Positions 1-9,679 of a DNA stretch of 64,000 nt are shown in pieces. The position numbers were made by a program, and so were the translations under genes. The notes below the pieces were generated by a model that was not told the DNA's origin, did not search any database, and was given only the letters and a program-made list of their open reading frames with translations. Within the stretch, counting starts at the first letter, position 1. The number at the start of each line of letters is the position of its first letter. The stretch is from Candidatus Uabimicrobium amorphum. GTDB taxonomy: Bacteria; Planctomycetota; Uabimicrobiia; Uabimicrobiales; Uabimicrobiaceae. The DNA lies in NCBI RefSeq assembly GCF_009002475.1, contig NZ_AP019860.1:5966501-6030500 (forward strand), written 5' to 3'.

Positions 1-840
1 TTCGCCTACTCCTACCGACCAAGTGCGGAACATGATAAAGCGTTTGTTTTGTTCTGCCACCTCCAAAAAAGCTCTAAGCATTTTTTGTACGGAGGTGATA
101 CTGCGCACCAGTAATTCACTACCATAATCATATCCGGGACGATTGTAAACCGCCCCGGCTTCTCCCACACGTATGATCATTCCGCGAACCTGTGGAAAAT
201 GGGTAAATAACTCTTGAAGACCTTTTTGGTATACTGTCCAAAACTTTTTGTTTTCAACGTCAAGGCTACCTATATTTTTATGGAAATACTTTTTGAGTGC
301 ACCATTGAGGGCCACCATATCGGTTTTTAGAAACACCTGCATATTTTTTTGTTGCGCGTAGTCAAAAAAACGTCGATAAAAATGGCGCAGAACTTCGTGG
401 CGTTTTATATATACGCTATCTGGTGCGTATACTTCGCGACCGCTTCCGAGTAGTTTAAAATCAACGAGCTTGAGAAAACCAGGGATTTCAATGGCGTTGA
501 AACCAAGAGCGGCGGTGTGGTCGATGTATTTACAGTAGTCCACAAATACTTTTTCGAATGCTTCGCGACTTACAAAAGGTTCTTCAGTGAGAAATACATT
601 TTCAAAGCGCCGTGTGTTATGTGAGTAGCTGTTTCCCCAATCTTTCGGATTGGTGACAATCCCAACCCCGCCCATGTCCACCATGCGTAACTTTAAAGTT
701 CTTGGTGTTGTTTCGTTTATATTTTTTAAAGGTTGGGGAAGTTTTTTGTCTTTTATTTTGATGGCCAAAAAATGATTCAAATGGTTACCGATAAAAACGC
801 CGATCGCTAGTGAAATAACAACGAAGATTACTTTTCGCAT
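1..840 (-). CDS. Putative exported TIM-barrel glycoside-hydrolase-like protein, 3' part cut by window edge
   Basis: The frame is open from an ATG at 840 to the window start (280 codons, no stop), so the C-terminus lies outside. Residues 1-19 form a hydrophobic signal peptide or anchor after MRK. The rest has the alternating strand/helix texture of a barrel: GFNAIEIPGF near residue 115, a strand with MQVFLKTDM near 165, MIIRVGEAG near 221 and FRTWSVG near the cut. Such Asp/Glu-bearing strand ends resemble glycoside hydrolase or alpha-glucuronidase-like barrels, but I do not recognise the exact family; carbohydrate processing is an inference. It begins 16 bases after mutM and is probably the last visible gene of the kinase operon running from 13957. 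Confidence 0.6.
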   Translation of the reverse strand, partial: MRKVIFVVISLAIGVFIGNHLNHFLAIKIKDKKLPQPLKNINETTPRTLKLRMVDMGGVGIVTNPKDWGNSYSHNTRRFENVFLTEEPFVSREAFEKVFVDYCKYIDHTAALGFNAIEIPGFLKLVDFKLLGSGREVYAPDSVYIKRHEVLRHFYRRFFDYAQQKNMQVFLKTDMVALNGALKKYFHKNIGSLDVENKKFWTVYQKGLQELFTHFPQVRGMIIRVGEAGAVYNRPGYDYGSELLVRSITSVQKMLRAFLEVAEQNKRFIMFRTWSVGVGE

Positions 841-856
841 TTTACCTTCCCCTTGA

Positions 857-1684
857 CTAAAGCACTTGACAGTTGACACAAAAAAACGTAGAACGGCCAC
901 CAATGACACAGCTTTTTATTGTTTCTTCACAAAAGTAACAGGGTTCGTCTTTGCGTGCATAGACATTCAGGTCTATGGCAAATTCGCCGTGGTTGCCTTC
1001 GACATCAGAAAAACCTTTGTCTTGTAATGTTGTACCTCCGCGAACAATGGCACTGCGCAGTACACGGCGGATTTCTTTTAGCAATGTGCGCCATTCTTGA
1101 TGATTGAGAGCATTTGCCGGAGTGCATGGATGTATGGCACTTGCAAACAACGCTTCATTTGCATAAATGTTCCCGACGCCAACGATGATTTTTTGATCCA
1201 TAATGAATTGTTTTATTGGTAAGCTGCGCTTTTGCGCTTTGGTGACAAACATCTGGGGATTGTGTACCTCTAGTGGCTCTACGCCTAAATGGACCATGAG
1301 AGAATGTTGCTGCCATTTTCCGTCATCTATGGCAATAATGAGACCGAAACGCCGTGGATCGCGATAACGTATTTGCTGTTTGTCGTCTAGCTCAAAAATG
1401 ACGTGATCGTGTTTGTCGTACGCGGCTTTTTTGTCCAGTTTACAAAAACGCCCTGACATTCCTAAATGCACTATAATAGCTTTGTCTTTTATTTGCCAAA
1501 TCATATATTTTCCACGACGCAGGATATTTGTAATGCTTTGGCCTTTACAAATGTTATTGAGTTTTCTCGGTTGCAGGTCGTAACGCAAGTTTTTGCGTAG
1601 ACACTGCACTTTGGTGATGGTGCGACCTGCAAACATTTGTTGCAAACTTCGCGCGACGGTTTCTACTTCTGGTAACTCTGGCAT
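857..1684 (-). CDS. mutM: Formamidopyrimidine-DNA glycosylase (Fpg/MutM)
   Basis: Bifunctional glycosylase/AP lyase that removes 8-oxoguanine and other oxidised bases. The start is the ATG giving MPELPEVETVARS, because family members use the processed N-terminal Pro as catalytic nucleophile followed by Glu; an upstream in-frame start would bury it. The conserved Lys in RRGKYM near residue 57 is the expected catalytic lysine. The C-terminus carries a four-cysteine zinc finger (CYFC then CVNC, with GRSTFF between) including the DNA-contacting Arg. Length is 275 residues, normal for the family. It begins 4 bases after the stop of the upstream giant kinase, so it is co-transcribed with the kinases. 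Identification is secure from motifs at both ends. Confidence 0.96.
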   Translation of the reverse strand: MPELPEVETVARSLQQMFAGRTITKVQCLRKNLRYDLQPRKLNNICKGQSITNILRRGKYMIWQIKDKAIIVHLGMSGRFCKLDKKAAYDKHDHVIFELDDKQQIRYRDPRRFGLIIAIDDGKWQQHSLMVHLGVEPLEVHNPQMFVTKAQKRSLPIKQFIMDQKIIVGVGNIYANEALFASAIHPCTPANALNHQEWRTLLKEIRRVLRSAIVRGGTTLQDKGFSDVEGNHGEFAIDLNVYARKDEPCYFCEETIKSCVIGGRSTFFCVNCQVL

Positions 1685-1688
1685 AGTT

Positions 1689-4600
1689 CTACTCCCAAGG
1701 TGTATTTTCCAATATAGCAGCAAACATTTTTCTTTTTTGACGATACGGACGTTGACGGCGATATTGTTGATAATATTGTATCAGATACAAGCACGCCGCA
1801 CGACGTCTGGTGTTATGGTCGAAACCTAGTACACTCTTGCACTGGCTGAGATAATATTGTAATAAAATTTTCTCCACCGCAGGAGTATTTTTTTCCTGAA
1901 CAAAATTGACAAATATCTCTTCCGGAAAACTATCTTTTTTCAATATGCGCAGTATGCTGTTGATCAATTTATTTGGTATCTTTTGTTGTATTTTCATATA
2001 ACATTCGCTTAATTCAACAAGGCAAATGAGTTCGTTGAACCTATCTTTAAAAGAACGCGTTGCAATCGCGGCATTCAGTTTTTCGATCGCCGTTTGCCAC
2101 TGCTCTTCCTGTTTGGCTATTAGCCCCCAACGAACGTAATCTTCGGCAACAAGAGTCTTCAGAGATTTGATTTGTTGTAGCATTTTTTTGTATTTATTGC
2201 GTATTTGTCGTGGCTTGAGACTCGATTTGAAATTGCGATGGACTTGCAAACGATTTTTAAAATTCGAGTGTTGTGCAAAGTATTTCATATTGGTCCGCAA
2301 ATTTCCTCTCTCAATAATGTCACGCATTTTGTGACGTATTGCCGCGGCCACACCAGAGCGTACCGCAGGATCACGGTCATTTTTATACTGTGTGTATATC
2401 TCATCTATTTGTTTTTCGCTATTTGCATAGTAAGTAAATGAGCGATAACTTTCGCGGCGCACTTTCGGGTTTTTATGTCGAAAATAACGCTGAACTATTT
2501 TTTGACGTTCACGATACTGTTTACGCTTATTTATCGAGACAAGAGGTAAAAGAGGCAAGGTTGAACTGCGCATGAGAGCAATCTTGATGTTAACATCGTG
2601 TTCCTTGTCGAGATAATCGAGTATTTCGTCGCCATACGCCGCCGCAATTGAATAGGCGTAACTACGCAGAAAAGGTTCCGGACTTTTTAGAATGAATTCA
2701 ATATCGGGTTTTAAAAATTGTTTTGCTTTTATTGCGCGATTGCGCAAAAACATGTATATACTCGAGGCTCTGGTTGCTGGATCTAGTGACTTGTCGCGAA
2801 GATATTGCTCCATTAGATGAATCTGTTTTTCTGCAATTCTGCGTAGAGCAAGTCTCTGAATAAATGGTGGATAGTGCTTGATAATGTGATCAAGGATACT
2901 TTTATCTGTAGGTTGCGCTCTGTGACGTGCTGCCTGTAAAACCACATTAATGACATCTGCATGTAAATTTTTTAAGAAATTGTCTTTTAGCCATGCATTG
3001 AGGCTTTTGCCTCTAGATATATGCCAGTACACGGAATGGGCATTGCTGGCAATGGTTGTCGATGGATTTTCAAAAAACGGTGTGAACTTACTTGATACTT
3101 GTTGAATGAGTTTTATCTTGTTATGAAAAGGCTTTTTGTGCAGTTTCATTTGGTTGGAGTATGTTGTTAGTGCTGCAAGTTTTGTCTTGGCATCAATGTT
3201 TGCAAGATCAGTGTTTTTGAAAAATTTTTCGCAGAGGCCTATATTGTTATAGAAGGGATGCACACCGGTTGTGACATAGTTCATAAAAGGTGTGTTGGTA
3301 TAGTCGGGAATTTGAGAAGAGGAATTATCTGTGTATAGGCGATATTTCGCCAGAACATGCGCACAAATAAGTTGTAAATTTTTGTCTGTTGTGGTACAGC
3401 GTATTTTCTCTACTAAGAGAAACCGATGTTTTAAGATAAGGCAATGGATAGCTAGGTACTGAAGAAAGTGGTCTTTTTCGTTTTCGATAACACTTCGTAA
3501 TTGCTTTACGGAGAGACTTTTTAAAATATCAGAGTTTGGTTTCATGGCGGATTTGGCCATCATATACATAAGTGCTTCGCGCGTCTCTTGTTGACACATA
3601 TCGCGAAAGGAGCGAGCAATGCGTGGTTTATTCTTTAGTGCGTCATATAAAAACGTATTGTACCGAAACAATTGTAATGCTTCATGAGCTGCAAAAGAAA
3701 TTTTGGCATCTTTGTGGTCTAGACGCTTTACAAATCCAGTAATATCGGAATTTTGCGCTTTTGCATTGAATGCCTTTGTGTATTTCCAGTAAGTGTTGCT
3801 ATGTTTTTTGGCGAGGGCATCGCACAGTTCATATGTCAAACTTTTTGGCGGATAAAATTTTCTAAGGTATATAAAATAAAAATAGCGGTACTCCATTAGA
3901 TCTATGTTACTCAAGGCCACGCGAGTAAACCACTGCAATGCTTCGACGTCGCGTGGGTCAATATCCAATGCCTTTTCGAAATTTTTGTTCGCTTCGGTAA
4001 TTTTATCCTGAGACAATAACGACTTTCCCAGCCATACGTGGTAATTGCATTTATTGTTTTCTAGTGAAATACATTTTTCAAAATGTTGTTGTGCTTTCGC
4101 ATAGCTTTTTTTATGCATATAGCACTTTCCAAGCATTTCATGCCAGTTAGGGTTTTCAGACAACTGCGCCTTTTGTAAGTATTCTTGCGCAAGTGTATAA
4201 TCTTTCTTTTCGAAGTAATATTTGCCAAGATAAAAATACGTGTGGGTAATTTCCGTAAAGACAGTATATTTTTCATATAATTCAATTACCTTTTTAAGAT
4301 ATATAACACCTGTCTGGTAATCTTTTTGGGCGAAGTAGCTTTTTCCGGTGAAATACGCGGCGTACATTTGCTCAAAGCACGGTTTTCCTGCCAACAACTG
4401 GTCAAACTTTTTCTGCGCTTTTTGCTGTTGTTTCATGTGTAAGAGAATCTCACCTTCCGCAAGTGTTACTTTGGGCGAATTTTTCGATATCTGTTGGCGA
4501 ATTTCGTCAAAGCCCGCGACATTTTTTAGTTTACTGTGAACTACCAACATACTTTCTAAGTATTCTTCTTTGCTTATCTTATTTTGTTGGCGCAGATCCT

Positions 4601-5645
4601 GCAAACGTTGCGCAGCATTTTCAAAAAAACCGCGTTTAATCCATTCATTGATTTTGTGGTCATTTTTTGACGAGAGAAAGAAATATGATGCCATAAATGC
4701 CGCGCATAGTGACAATGTAATGGCGGCCATGATCCATTTGCTATTTCTGCGTAGTGACATGCGCCACCTCTGGGCGCTAATAGGTTTATCTTCCAGGTAA
4801 TTATTTAGGTCATTGGCAAAATCAATGGCACTTTGATAGCGATAGTGTTGTTTGCGTTCAAGAGCTTTTAAAATAATGGTCTCTAAAGGACGAGAAACTT
4901 CTTTGTTGTGTTGTCGTGGAGGAATGATTTGTTGGTGCATGAGATTATACATATACTCGATCATGTGTTCGGCAACAATATGTTCATGATCGGTGACCAA
5001 TTTATATAACACAGCGCCGATACCGTATACATCACTTGTATGATTAATCTGACGAATTAAACCACACGCTTGCTCGGGTGCCATGTAGCCGCAACTTCCC
5101 ATCACGGTACCTGTTTTTGTGAGTGACTTATCTTGGATGCGAGTACTTTTGGCCAAACCAAAGTCCATAACAAGTGGTTCTCGATTCTCGTTTACCATAA
5201 TATTGGAAGGTTTGATATCGCGATGAACGATACCTTGTTTGTGGGCGTAACTAAGAGCATGCAGTGCTTTTATTGCAATATATACTTTGTCTTTTAGGGA
5301 GAGTATTTGCTCTGCCAAACAGTCTTCGAGCGTTTTGCCGTTGACGAACTCCATTACCATGCATGGCGCTTCCTTGAATTTGAAGAAAGCGTACATTTTG
5401 ATGATGTTGGGATGATCAAGTGCCGCAACAGCTTCTGCTTCGCGCATAAATCTTTTCATGTTGATGGCATTTTCGCGATCAATAATTACTTTGATCGCTA
5501 CTTTACGTCCAATTTTTAAGTCTGTGGCTAGGTATACGATCCCCATTCCACCTTCGCCGATTTCACGTTCTATTTGGTAAGATCGAATGCGTTCGCCGAT
5601 GTTAAAAGGTTTCTCTAAGCCTAGCTCTTCTACAAACTCTTTCAT
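1689..5645 (-). CDS. Giant membrane Ser/Thr protein kinase with TPR and HEAT-like tail (1)
   Basis: Eukaryote-like (Hanks-type) kinase of 1318 residues. The kinase domain spans about residues 23-290: Gly-rich loop GEGGMGIVY at 30-38, ATP-binding Lys52, catalytic loop HRDIKPSN with Asp143, DFG at 161-163 and an activation segment ending in MAPEQ. One hydrophobic segment near 305-327 probably anchors it in the membrane with the kinase cytoplasmic. Beyond it lie TPR-like helical pairs (about 330-560), a long HEAT/ARM-like helical region and a second TPR stretch near the end. I chose the ATG at 5645, which overlaps the upstream stop as ATGA; a GTG three codons earlier is possible. Substrate unknown; the tail is inferred to bind partners. 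Middle of a three-kinase tandem with translational coupling. Confidence 0.93.
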   Translation of the reverse strand: MKEFVEELGLEKPFNIGERIRSYQIEREIGEGGMGIVYLATDLKIGRKVAIKVIIDRENAINMKRFMREAEAVAALDHPNIIKMYAFFKFKEAPCMVMEFVNGKTLEDCLAEQILSLKDKVYIAIKALHALSYAHKQGIVHRDIKPSNIMVNENREPLVMDFGLAKSTRIQDKSLTKTGTVMGSCGYMAPEQACGLIRQINHTSDVYGIGAVLYKLVTDHEHIVAEHMIEYMYNLMHQQIIPPRQHNKEVSRPLETIILKALERKQHYRYQSAIDFANDLNNYLEDKPISAQRWRMSLRRNSKWIMAAITLSLCAAFMASYFFLSSKNDHKINEWIKRGFFENAAQRLQDLRQQNKISKEEYLESMLVVHSKLKNVAGFDEIRQQISKNSPKVTLAEGEILLHMKQQQKAQKKFDQLLAGKPCFEQMYAAYFTGKSYFAQKDYQTGVIYLKKVIELYEKYTVFTEITHTYFYLGKYYFEKKDYTLAQEYLQKAQLSENPNWHEMLGKCYMHKKSYAKAQQHFEKCISLENNKCNYHVWLGKSLLSQDKITEANKNFEKALDIDPRDVEALQWFTRVALSNIDLMEYRYFYFIYLRKFYPPKSLTYELCDALAKKHSNTYWKYTKAFNAKAQNSDITGFVKRLDHKDAKISFAAHEALQLFRYNTFLYDALKNKPRIARSFRDMCQQETREALMYMMAKSAMKPNSDILKSLSVKQLRSVIENEKDHFLQYLAIHCLILKHRFLLVEKIRCTTTDKNLQLICAHVLAKYRLYTDNSSSQIPDYTNTPFMNYVTTGVHPFYNNIGLCEKFFKNTDLANIDAKTKLAALTTYSNQMKLHKKPFHNKIKLIQQVSSKFTPFFENPSTTIASNAHSVYWHISRGKSLNAWLKDNFLKNLHADVINVVLQAARHRAQPTDKSILDHIIKHYPPFIQRLALRRIAEKQIHLMEQYLRDKSLDPATRASSIYMFLRNRAIKAKQFLKPDIEFILKSPEPFLRSYAYSIAAAYGDEILDYLDKEHDVNIKIALMRSSTLPLLPLVSINKRKQYRERQKIVQRYFRHKNPKVRRESYRSFTYYANSEKQIDEIYTQYKNDRDPAVRSGVAAAIRHKMRDIIERGNLRTNMKYFAQHSNFKNRLQVHRNFKSSLKPRQIRNKYKKMLQQIKSLKTLVAEDYVRWGLIAKQEEQWQTAIEKLNAAIATRSFKDRFNELICLVELSECYMKIQQKIPNKLINSILRILKKDSFPEEIFVNFVQEKNTPAVEKILLQYYLSQCKSVLGFDHNTRRRAACLYLIQYYQQYRRQRPYRQKRKMFAAILENTPWE

Positions 5646-8600
5646 TTTAACCACCCAATATAAGTATCGAAGTGCTTAAATTTTTTGTTGTTTCTTTGAT
5701 AAAAGTCTTGTAGCACTTCTAGGGCAATAATGAGAAGTCTTTTTCTACTTGCGTTTTGTTTTAACAATAGTGATGCCAAGTTCTGTTGCAAAATTTTTTC
5801 CACTTTGGGATTTTGCATTGTGATTATGGGTAACAAAGCGGCGCCGGTTACCGGCTCTTTTTTAAGTGTGTGTAAAATAGTTTCCAATAATGAATTGACG
5901 TCTTTGTTAACTTCAGAACTTGAAAATTTTTGTTGACGATAATATAGACATGACAACAGTTCGAGCATGATGAATATATCTTTCTTTTTCGACAATGCTT
6001 TGCGAAAGAAATGCTGTGCGCGTTTCCATTTTTTCTGTTGTTTGTATGCCATTCCTATGTAAAAGTTATATTTCGCATTGGTATTGTCCATTTCTATTAA
6101 TTTCTGCAAACGTTTTATGTATTCGTTTGCCTTGGTTTCCGCACGTGAATAAAATCTTTGTATTGCATAGTAACGAAACATGTTTTTGTCATAGTCTGGA
6201 TTACCATATTGCCATAACAGGGCTTGCTCTTTTTTTCCGCGTTCAATGTGGGCAAAAATTCCCGCAGCAAAACTAGTGTTATTTACTTTTCGGTGAGGAG
6301 CCGTTAAACGATTACTGATGTGTCCGTATGCATACGAAGAACTACTATTGATGATTTTGTTTTCTGAAAGCATGTATTTCTTCATTAAGGCTAGACGTTT
6401 TTTGGGGGAAAACCTTTGCATTGGCACGAAAGAGGGAGCAGGAACCGTGCACGACAGTAAAATATAACTTTTTGCAAGAGGATCTGTTTCTGTTTGAATG
6501 TACCTCAAGGGCTCTTCTCCCATAAATCCAAGTAGCATGTATGCGTAGCCACGTAGCAAAATATCTGGTTTATTTTCGATAAACACTTGCTTTACATACT
6601 GCCGTTGTTGCATGAACTTTTGAAGTGTATCAAACGCATTTCCAATACCACCTAGCTTCACACTAGTGTTGAAACGATGTAAGTAGATGAAGTAGGCGTA
6701 GCCTCGGAGCCAATAGTTATAGTCGGTATTTTTGGCGTAGTCTTTTAAGTTCTTATCGTTGAACAACCGCAAGGCAATCGTGTGTAACAATTGGTTGTTG
6801 TTTTGCGCCACAAAATTTGCCCAGAACGTTTGGTCTTGCAATATAAAATTTTTGGAAAAATGCTCTCCCTCGACGATATGGGCAATTGCTTTGAGTATAC
6901 TTAGTTTTATATTGATGTCTTCACTTTTGTCTGACAGAGTATTTTGTAAATCTTTCCACATTTTCTGCGACAATTTATTTTGTGTGACAAAAAAATAGTA
7001 TGCCAAACAGCGCAATTCGTTAGGGTTATTCGTCTGCGTTGTTTTTTGCAAAAACTCATAACTCCATTTATACAATGAGCGATTTCTTTGCCTATGTTTT
7101 ACACAAAAAGACGCTATATATATTTTATTTATAGGATGCCCTTTTTCAATGATATCTGTGATAAACCGCGGCGGGCATTTTTTTTGTTGTGTGTATAGCT
7201 GAGTGAGTAAGTATTGTAAAAATTCATTACCTACGGTGAAGCAAGTCTTTTCACATTTTTTAAAAGTTTTTTGCGGAATATCGAAACCCATATCACGAAG
7301 AACTACTGCGGAAATTAGTCCCATTTCTTGATCCGAACTGTTTTTTACATATTGCACAATGGTGGGAAATTGCAATAAACCAATGAGAGCTTTTGCGACC
7401 ATATAACGACGTATTGTCGGTGTGTCGGGGTTTTTGAAAATTTTCATCAGTAGTTTTACCAATTGTTGATCGTTGATTTCGAGATAGGTTTTTAATTCAG
7501 TTATTTTTGTACTATGGGTTTCCTTGTTGAGCTCGCGAATAAGACCACTTATCCATTGTTCTCTATCAATAGCCTTTAGTCGTTCTATCGAAGTCAAAAT
7601 TGCTTTGGCTTTTTTGCCACTACTTTTCGTTAGTATTTCTGCCATTTTGGGATGATATCGTTCGACGAATAGACCTTGCTTGGCTTGTGCCATGTGAGAT
7701 TTAGAAATTAAACTACGAATAACTTTAGTATCCGATGTTGATTTGGGTTTAACGGGCCAAGTGGATGTCGTGTGGGGAATAAACTGTTTTTTGGGATCAG
7801 GTAATTGAAAATTATACATGCTAAAAGCGGCAATCACCTCGAAGAGCAGAGACTTATAACGTACAAAATCTCCAGTTGCTAACTTGGTGTAATAGGAAAA
7901 CATTTCTTGGTTTAGTCGATCTAATCGCGAAATATGACGTAAAGTGTCCGTTAAATTTTGATAATTACGTCTTGCACCTTGTTTATCGGATTTTTCTTGG
8001 TAGTTTGCTTTTTCGTAGTACGCTTTTGCCATGGATAAATACACGTTTATATTTTCCTCAATGGCGATACTTTGTTTTGCGTATTTGATGATTTTGCCAT
8101 GGGTGTCTATTTTTTGTTTTCCGTTTTGTTTTAATGCAATACGCATAAACTGTTTTACCAATGAATTGTAGACTTGTAACTTTTCATGATTCAAGAGAAC
8201 ATTTTCTAGTTCTTCTAATTCAAGGCAATACGCGAGAATTTTGTCTTTGTTTTGTTCCATCTGTAGAAGATAGAATAGTCTCAATGCACGATCTCTTCTT
8301 GCGAGTTTTTGCGGATCAATACCACGCAATATGCGCCGTGCTTCTTCCCATACTTCTGTCGATTCTTTGCCTAAGATCGAAACATGAACTTTTGCCAAAA
8401 TGATTTTAATATTATCTTTTTCTTCTTTTGGTAAGCGTTTGTAAATAAAATTGAATTTTTGTTGTTGCCCCATCCCACTGGAGATTCGCGCTAGGTAAAA
8501 ACTATAGGCATCTTGCGATATTTCTGTTCGTACGGTTTCAAGTAAGTCATTCGCCTCAGAATACATTTGTTGTTGTAAGTAATGCTCAATTTGCGTAGCA

Positions 8601-9640
8601 CTCTCGTTAATAGCGCCCTCTGGAACCATTTGCGATGTACTAAAGGAGTAATATGTAATTGCGGTAACCAAAACAATGAGCAAGGTAACAAGCCATATCC
8701 CCCACGAATATAAATGCCATCTCCGGGCATTAATGGGTTTGTTTTCGTAAAATAATTGTAAATCGTTTTTGAACGTCGCCATATGGCTATAGCGTTTACT
8801 TTTGTGTTTTTGTAAAGCTTTTAAACATATGGTTTCTAAGTCGCGTGGTGCCTGAGGGAATACTTTACGCAGTGGCGGAATGTTCTTGTGAATTACGTTC
8901 ACAACGACTTCCATTGACGAGCCTCCCTGAACAGGACAACTACCGCTAATAATTTCGAAAAATGTGATACCCAACGAATAGATATCCGTTTGTGTATCTA
9001 TTTCACGGGACCTGCCACGCGCTTGTTCTGGCGACATATATCTGGGACTACCAAGTACAGAGCCTGTTTTGGTTAGCTCTTGGTTGACATTTGCCATTTT
9101 CGCCAAACCAAAATCCATGAGATATCCGTGGTTATTATCGGTGTCTATTAAGATATTCGATGGTTTGACATCGCGATGAATGATCCCCTTACGATGCGCG
9201 TGTGCAAGGGCATCGGCAATTGGCATAATAAGAGCGACTTTTTCGCGTACGGAAAGTTTGTTGTTGGCCATGAACTCTTTTAAAGAGCACCCTGCGACAT
9301 ACTCCATGACCATGTATGGGTTTCCGCTACTAGTGAAACCTAGCTCATAAATTTTGATAATGTTAGGATGGCTTAAATTTGCGATGGCTTGCGCTTCGAT
9401 TAAAAAGCGTTTTTTGGCACGTTCTTTGTATTGCGAAAGAATAACCTTTATCGCTACGTGTCTGTTTAAAATATTGTCGTAGCAAAGATATACCTTTCCC
9501 ATGCCGCCTTGTCCTAACTCACGAATAATTTGGTACTTTCCTAGGACAGTCGCCGGTTCCTGGTTGTGTTGTTCTTTGACATCGTCAAAGAAAGAACTTG
9601 GCATTTCTGAATTTTGATTTTCAATATTTGGTGTACTCAT
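5642..9640 (-). CDS. Giant membrane Ser/Thr protein kinase with helical-repeat tail (2)
   Basis: 1332 residues, paralogous in plan to its neighbours. Kinase domain about 35-300: Gly-rich loop LGQGGMGKV at 42-50, Lys65, HRDVKPSN with Asp157, DFG at 176-178, and MSPEQARG in the activation segment; all catalytic residues are intact. A transmembrane segment lies near 312-332, followed by about 1000 residues of Lys-rich helical repeats including a clear TPR near the C-terminus (YNFYIGMAYKQQKKWKRAQ). ATG at 9640 is preceded by a GGGAT-type ribosome site. Its TGA overlaps the ATG of the next kinase by 4 bases, implying coupled translation. The ectodomain-like tail is not a known ligand-binding fold, so its target is unknown. 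Confidence 0.93.
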   Translation of the reverse strand: MSTPNIENQNSEMPSSFFDDVKEQHNQEPATVLGKYQIIRELGQGGMGKVYLCYDNILNRHVAIKVILSQYKERAKKRFLIEAQAIANLSHPNIIKIYELGFTSSGNPYMVMEYVAGCSLKEFMANNKLSVREKVALIMPIADALAHAHRKGIIHRDVKPSNILIDTDNNHGYLMDFGLAKMANVNQELTKTGSVLGSPRYMSPEQARGRSREIDTQTDIYSLGITFFEIISGSCPVQGGSSMEVVVNVIHKNIPPLRKVFPQAPRDLETICLKALQKHKSKRYSHMATFKNDLQLFYENKPINARRWHLYSWGIWLVTLLIVLVTAITYYSFSTSQMVPEGAINESATQIEHYLQQQMYSEANDLLETVRTEISQDAYSFYLARISSGMGQQQKFNFIYKRLPKEEKDNIKIILAKVHVSILGKESTEVWEEARRILRGIDPQKLARRDRALRLFYLLQMEQNKDKILAYCLELEELENVLLNHEKLQVYNSLVKQFMRIALKQNGKQKIDTHGKIIKYAKQSIAIEENINVYLSMAKAYYEKANYQEKSDKQGARRNYQNLTDTLRHISRLDRLNQEMFSYYTKLATGDFVRYKSLLFEVIAAFSMYNFQLPDPKKQFIPHTTSTWPVKPKSTSDTKVIRSLISKSHMAQAKQGLFVERYHPKMAEILTKSSGKKAKAILTSIERLKAIDREQWISGLIRELNKETHSTKITELKTYLEINDQQLVKLLMKIFKNPDTPTIRRYMVAKALIGLLQFPTIVQYVKNSSDQEMGLISAVVLRDMGFDIPQKTFKKCEKTCFTVGNEFLQYLLTQLYTQQKKCPPRFITDIIEKGHPINKIYIASFCVKHRQRNRSLYKWSYEFLQKTTQTNNPNELRCLAYYFFVTQNKLSQKMWKDLQNTLSDKSEDINIKLSILKAIAHIVEGEHFSKNFILQDQTFWANFVAQNNNQLLHTIALRLFNDKNLKDYAKNTDYNYWLRGYAYFIYLHRFNTSVKLGGIGNAFDTLQKFMQQRQYVKQVFIENKPDILLRGYAYMLLGFMGEEPLRYIQTETDPLAKSYILLSCTVPAPSFVPMQRFSPKKRLALMKKYMLSENKIINSSSSYAYGHISNRLTAPHRKVNNTSFAAGIFAHIERGKKEQALLWQYGNPDYDKNMFRYYAIQRFYSRAETKANEYIKRLQKLIEMDNTNAKYNFYIGMAYKQQKKWKRAQHFFRKALSKKKDIFIMLELLSCLYYRQQKFSSSEVNKDVNSLLETILHTLKKEPVTGAALLPIITMQNPKVEKILQQNLASLLLKQNASRKRLLIIALEVLQDFYQRNNKKFKHFDTYIGWLK

Positions 9641-9679
9641 AATCCCTTATCCCGTGGTTTCTTATTTTATCCCTTGTGG

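Noticed and set aside
1685..1723. 13-residue N-terminal extension of MutM
   Set aside because: The catalytic Pro must follow the initiator Met (MPELPE), so the start is 1684.
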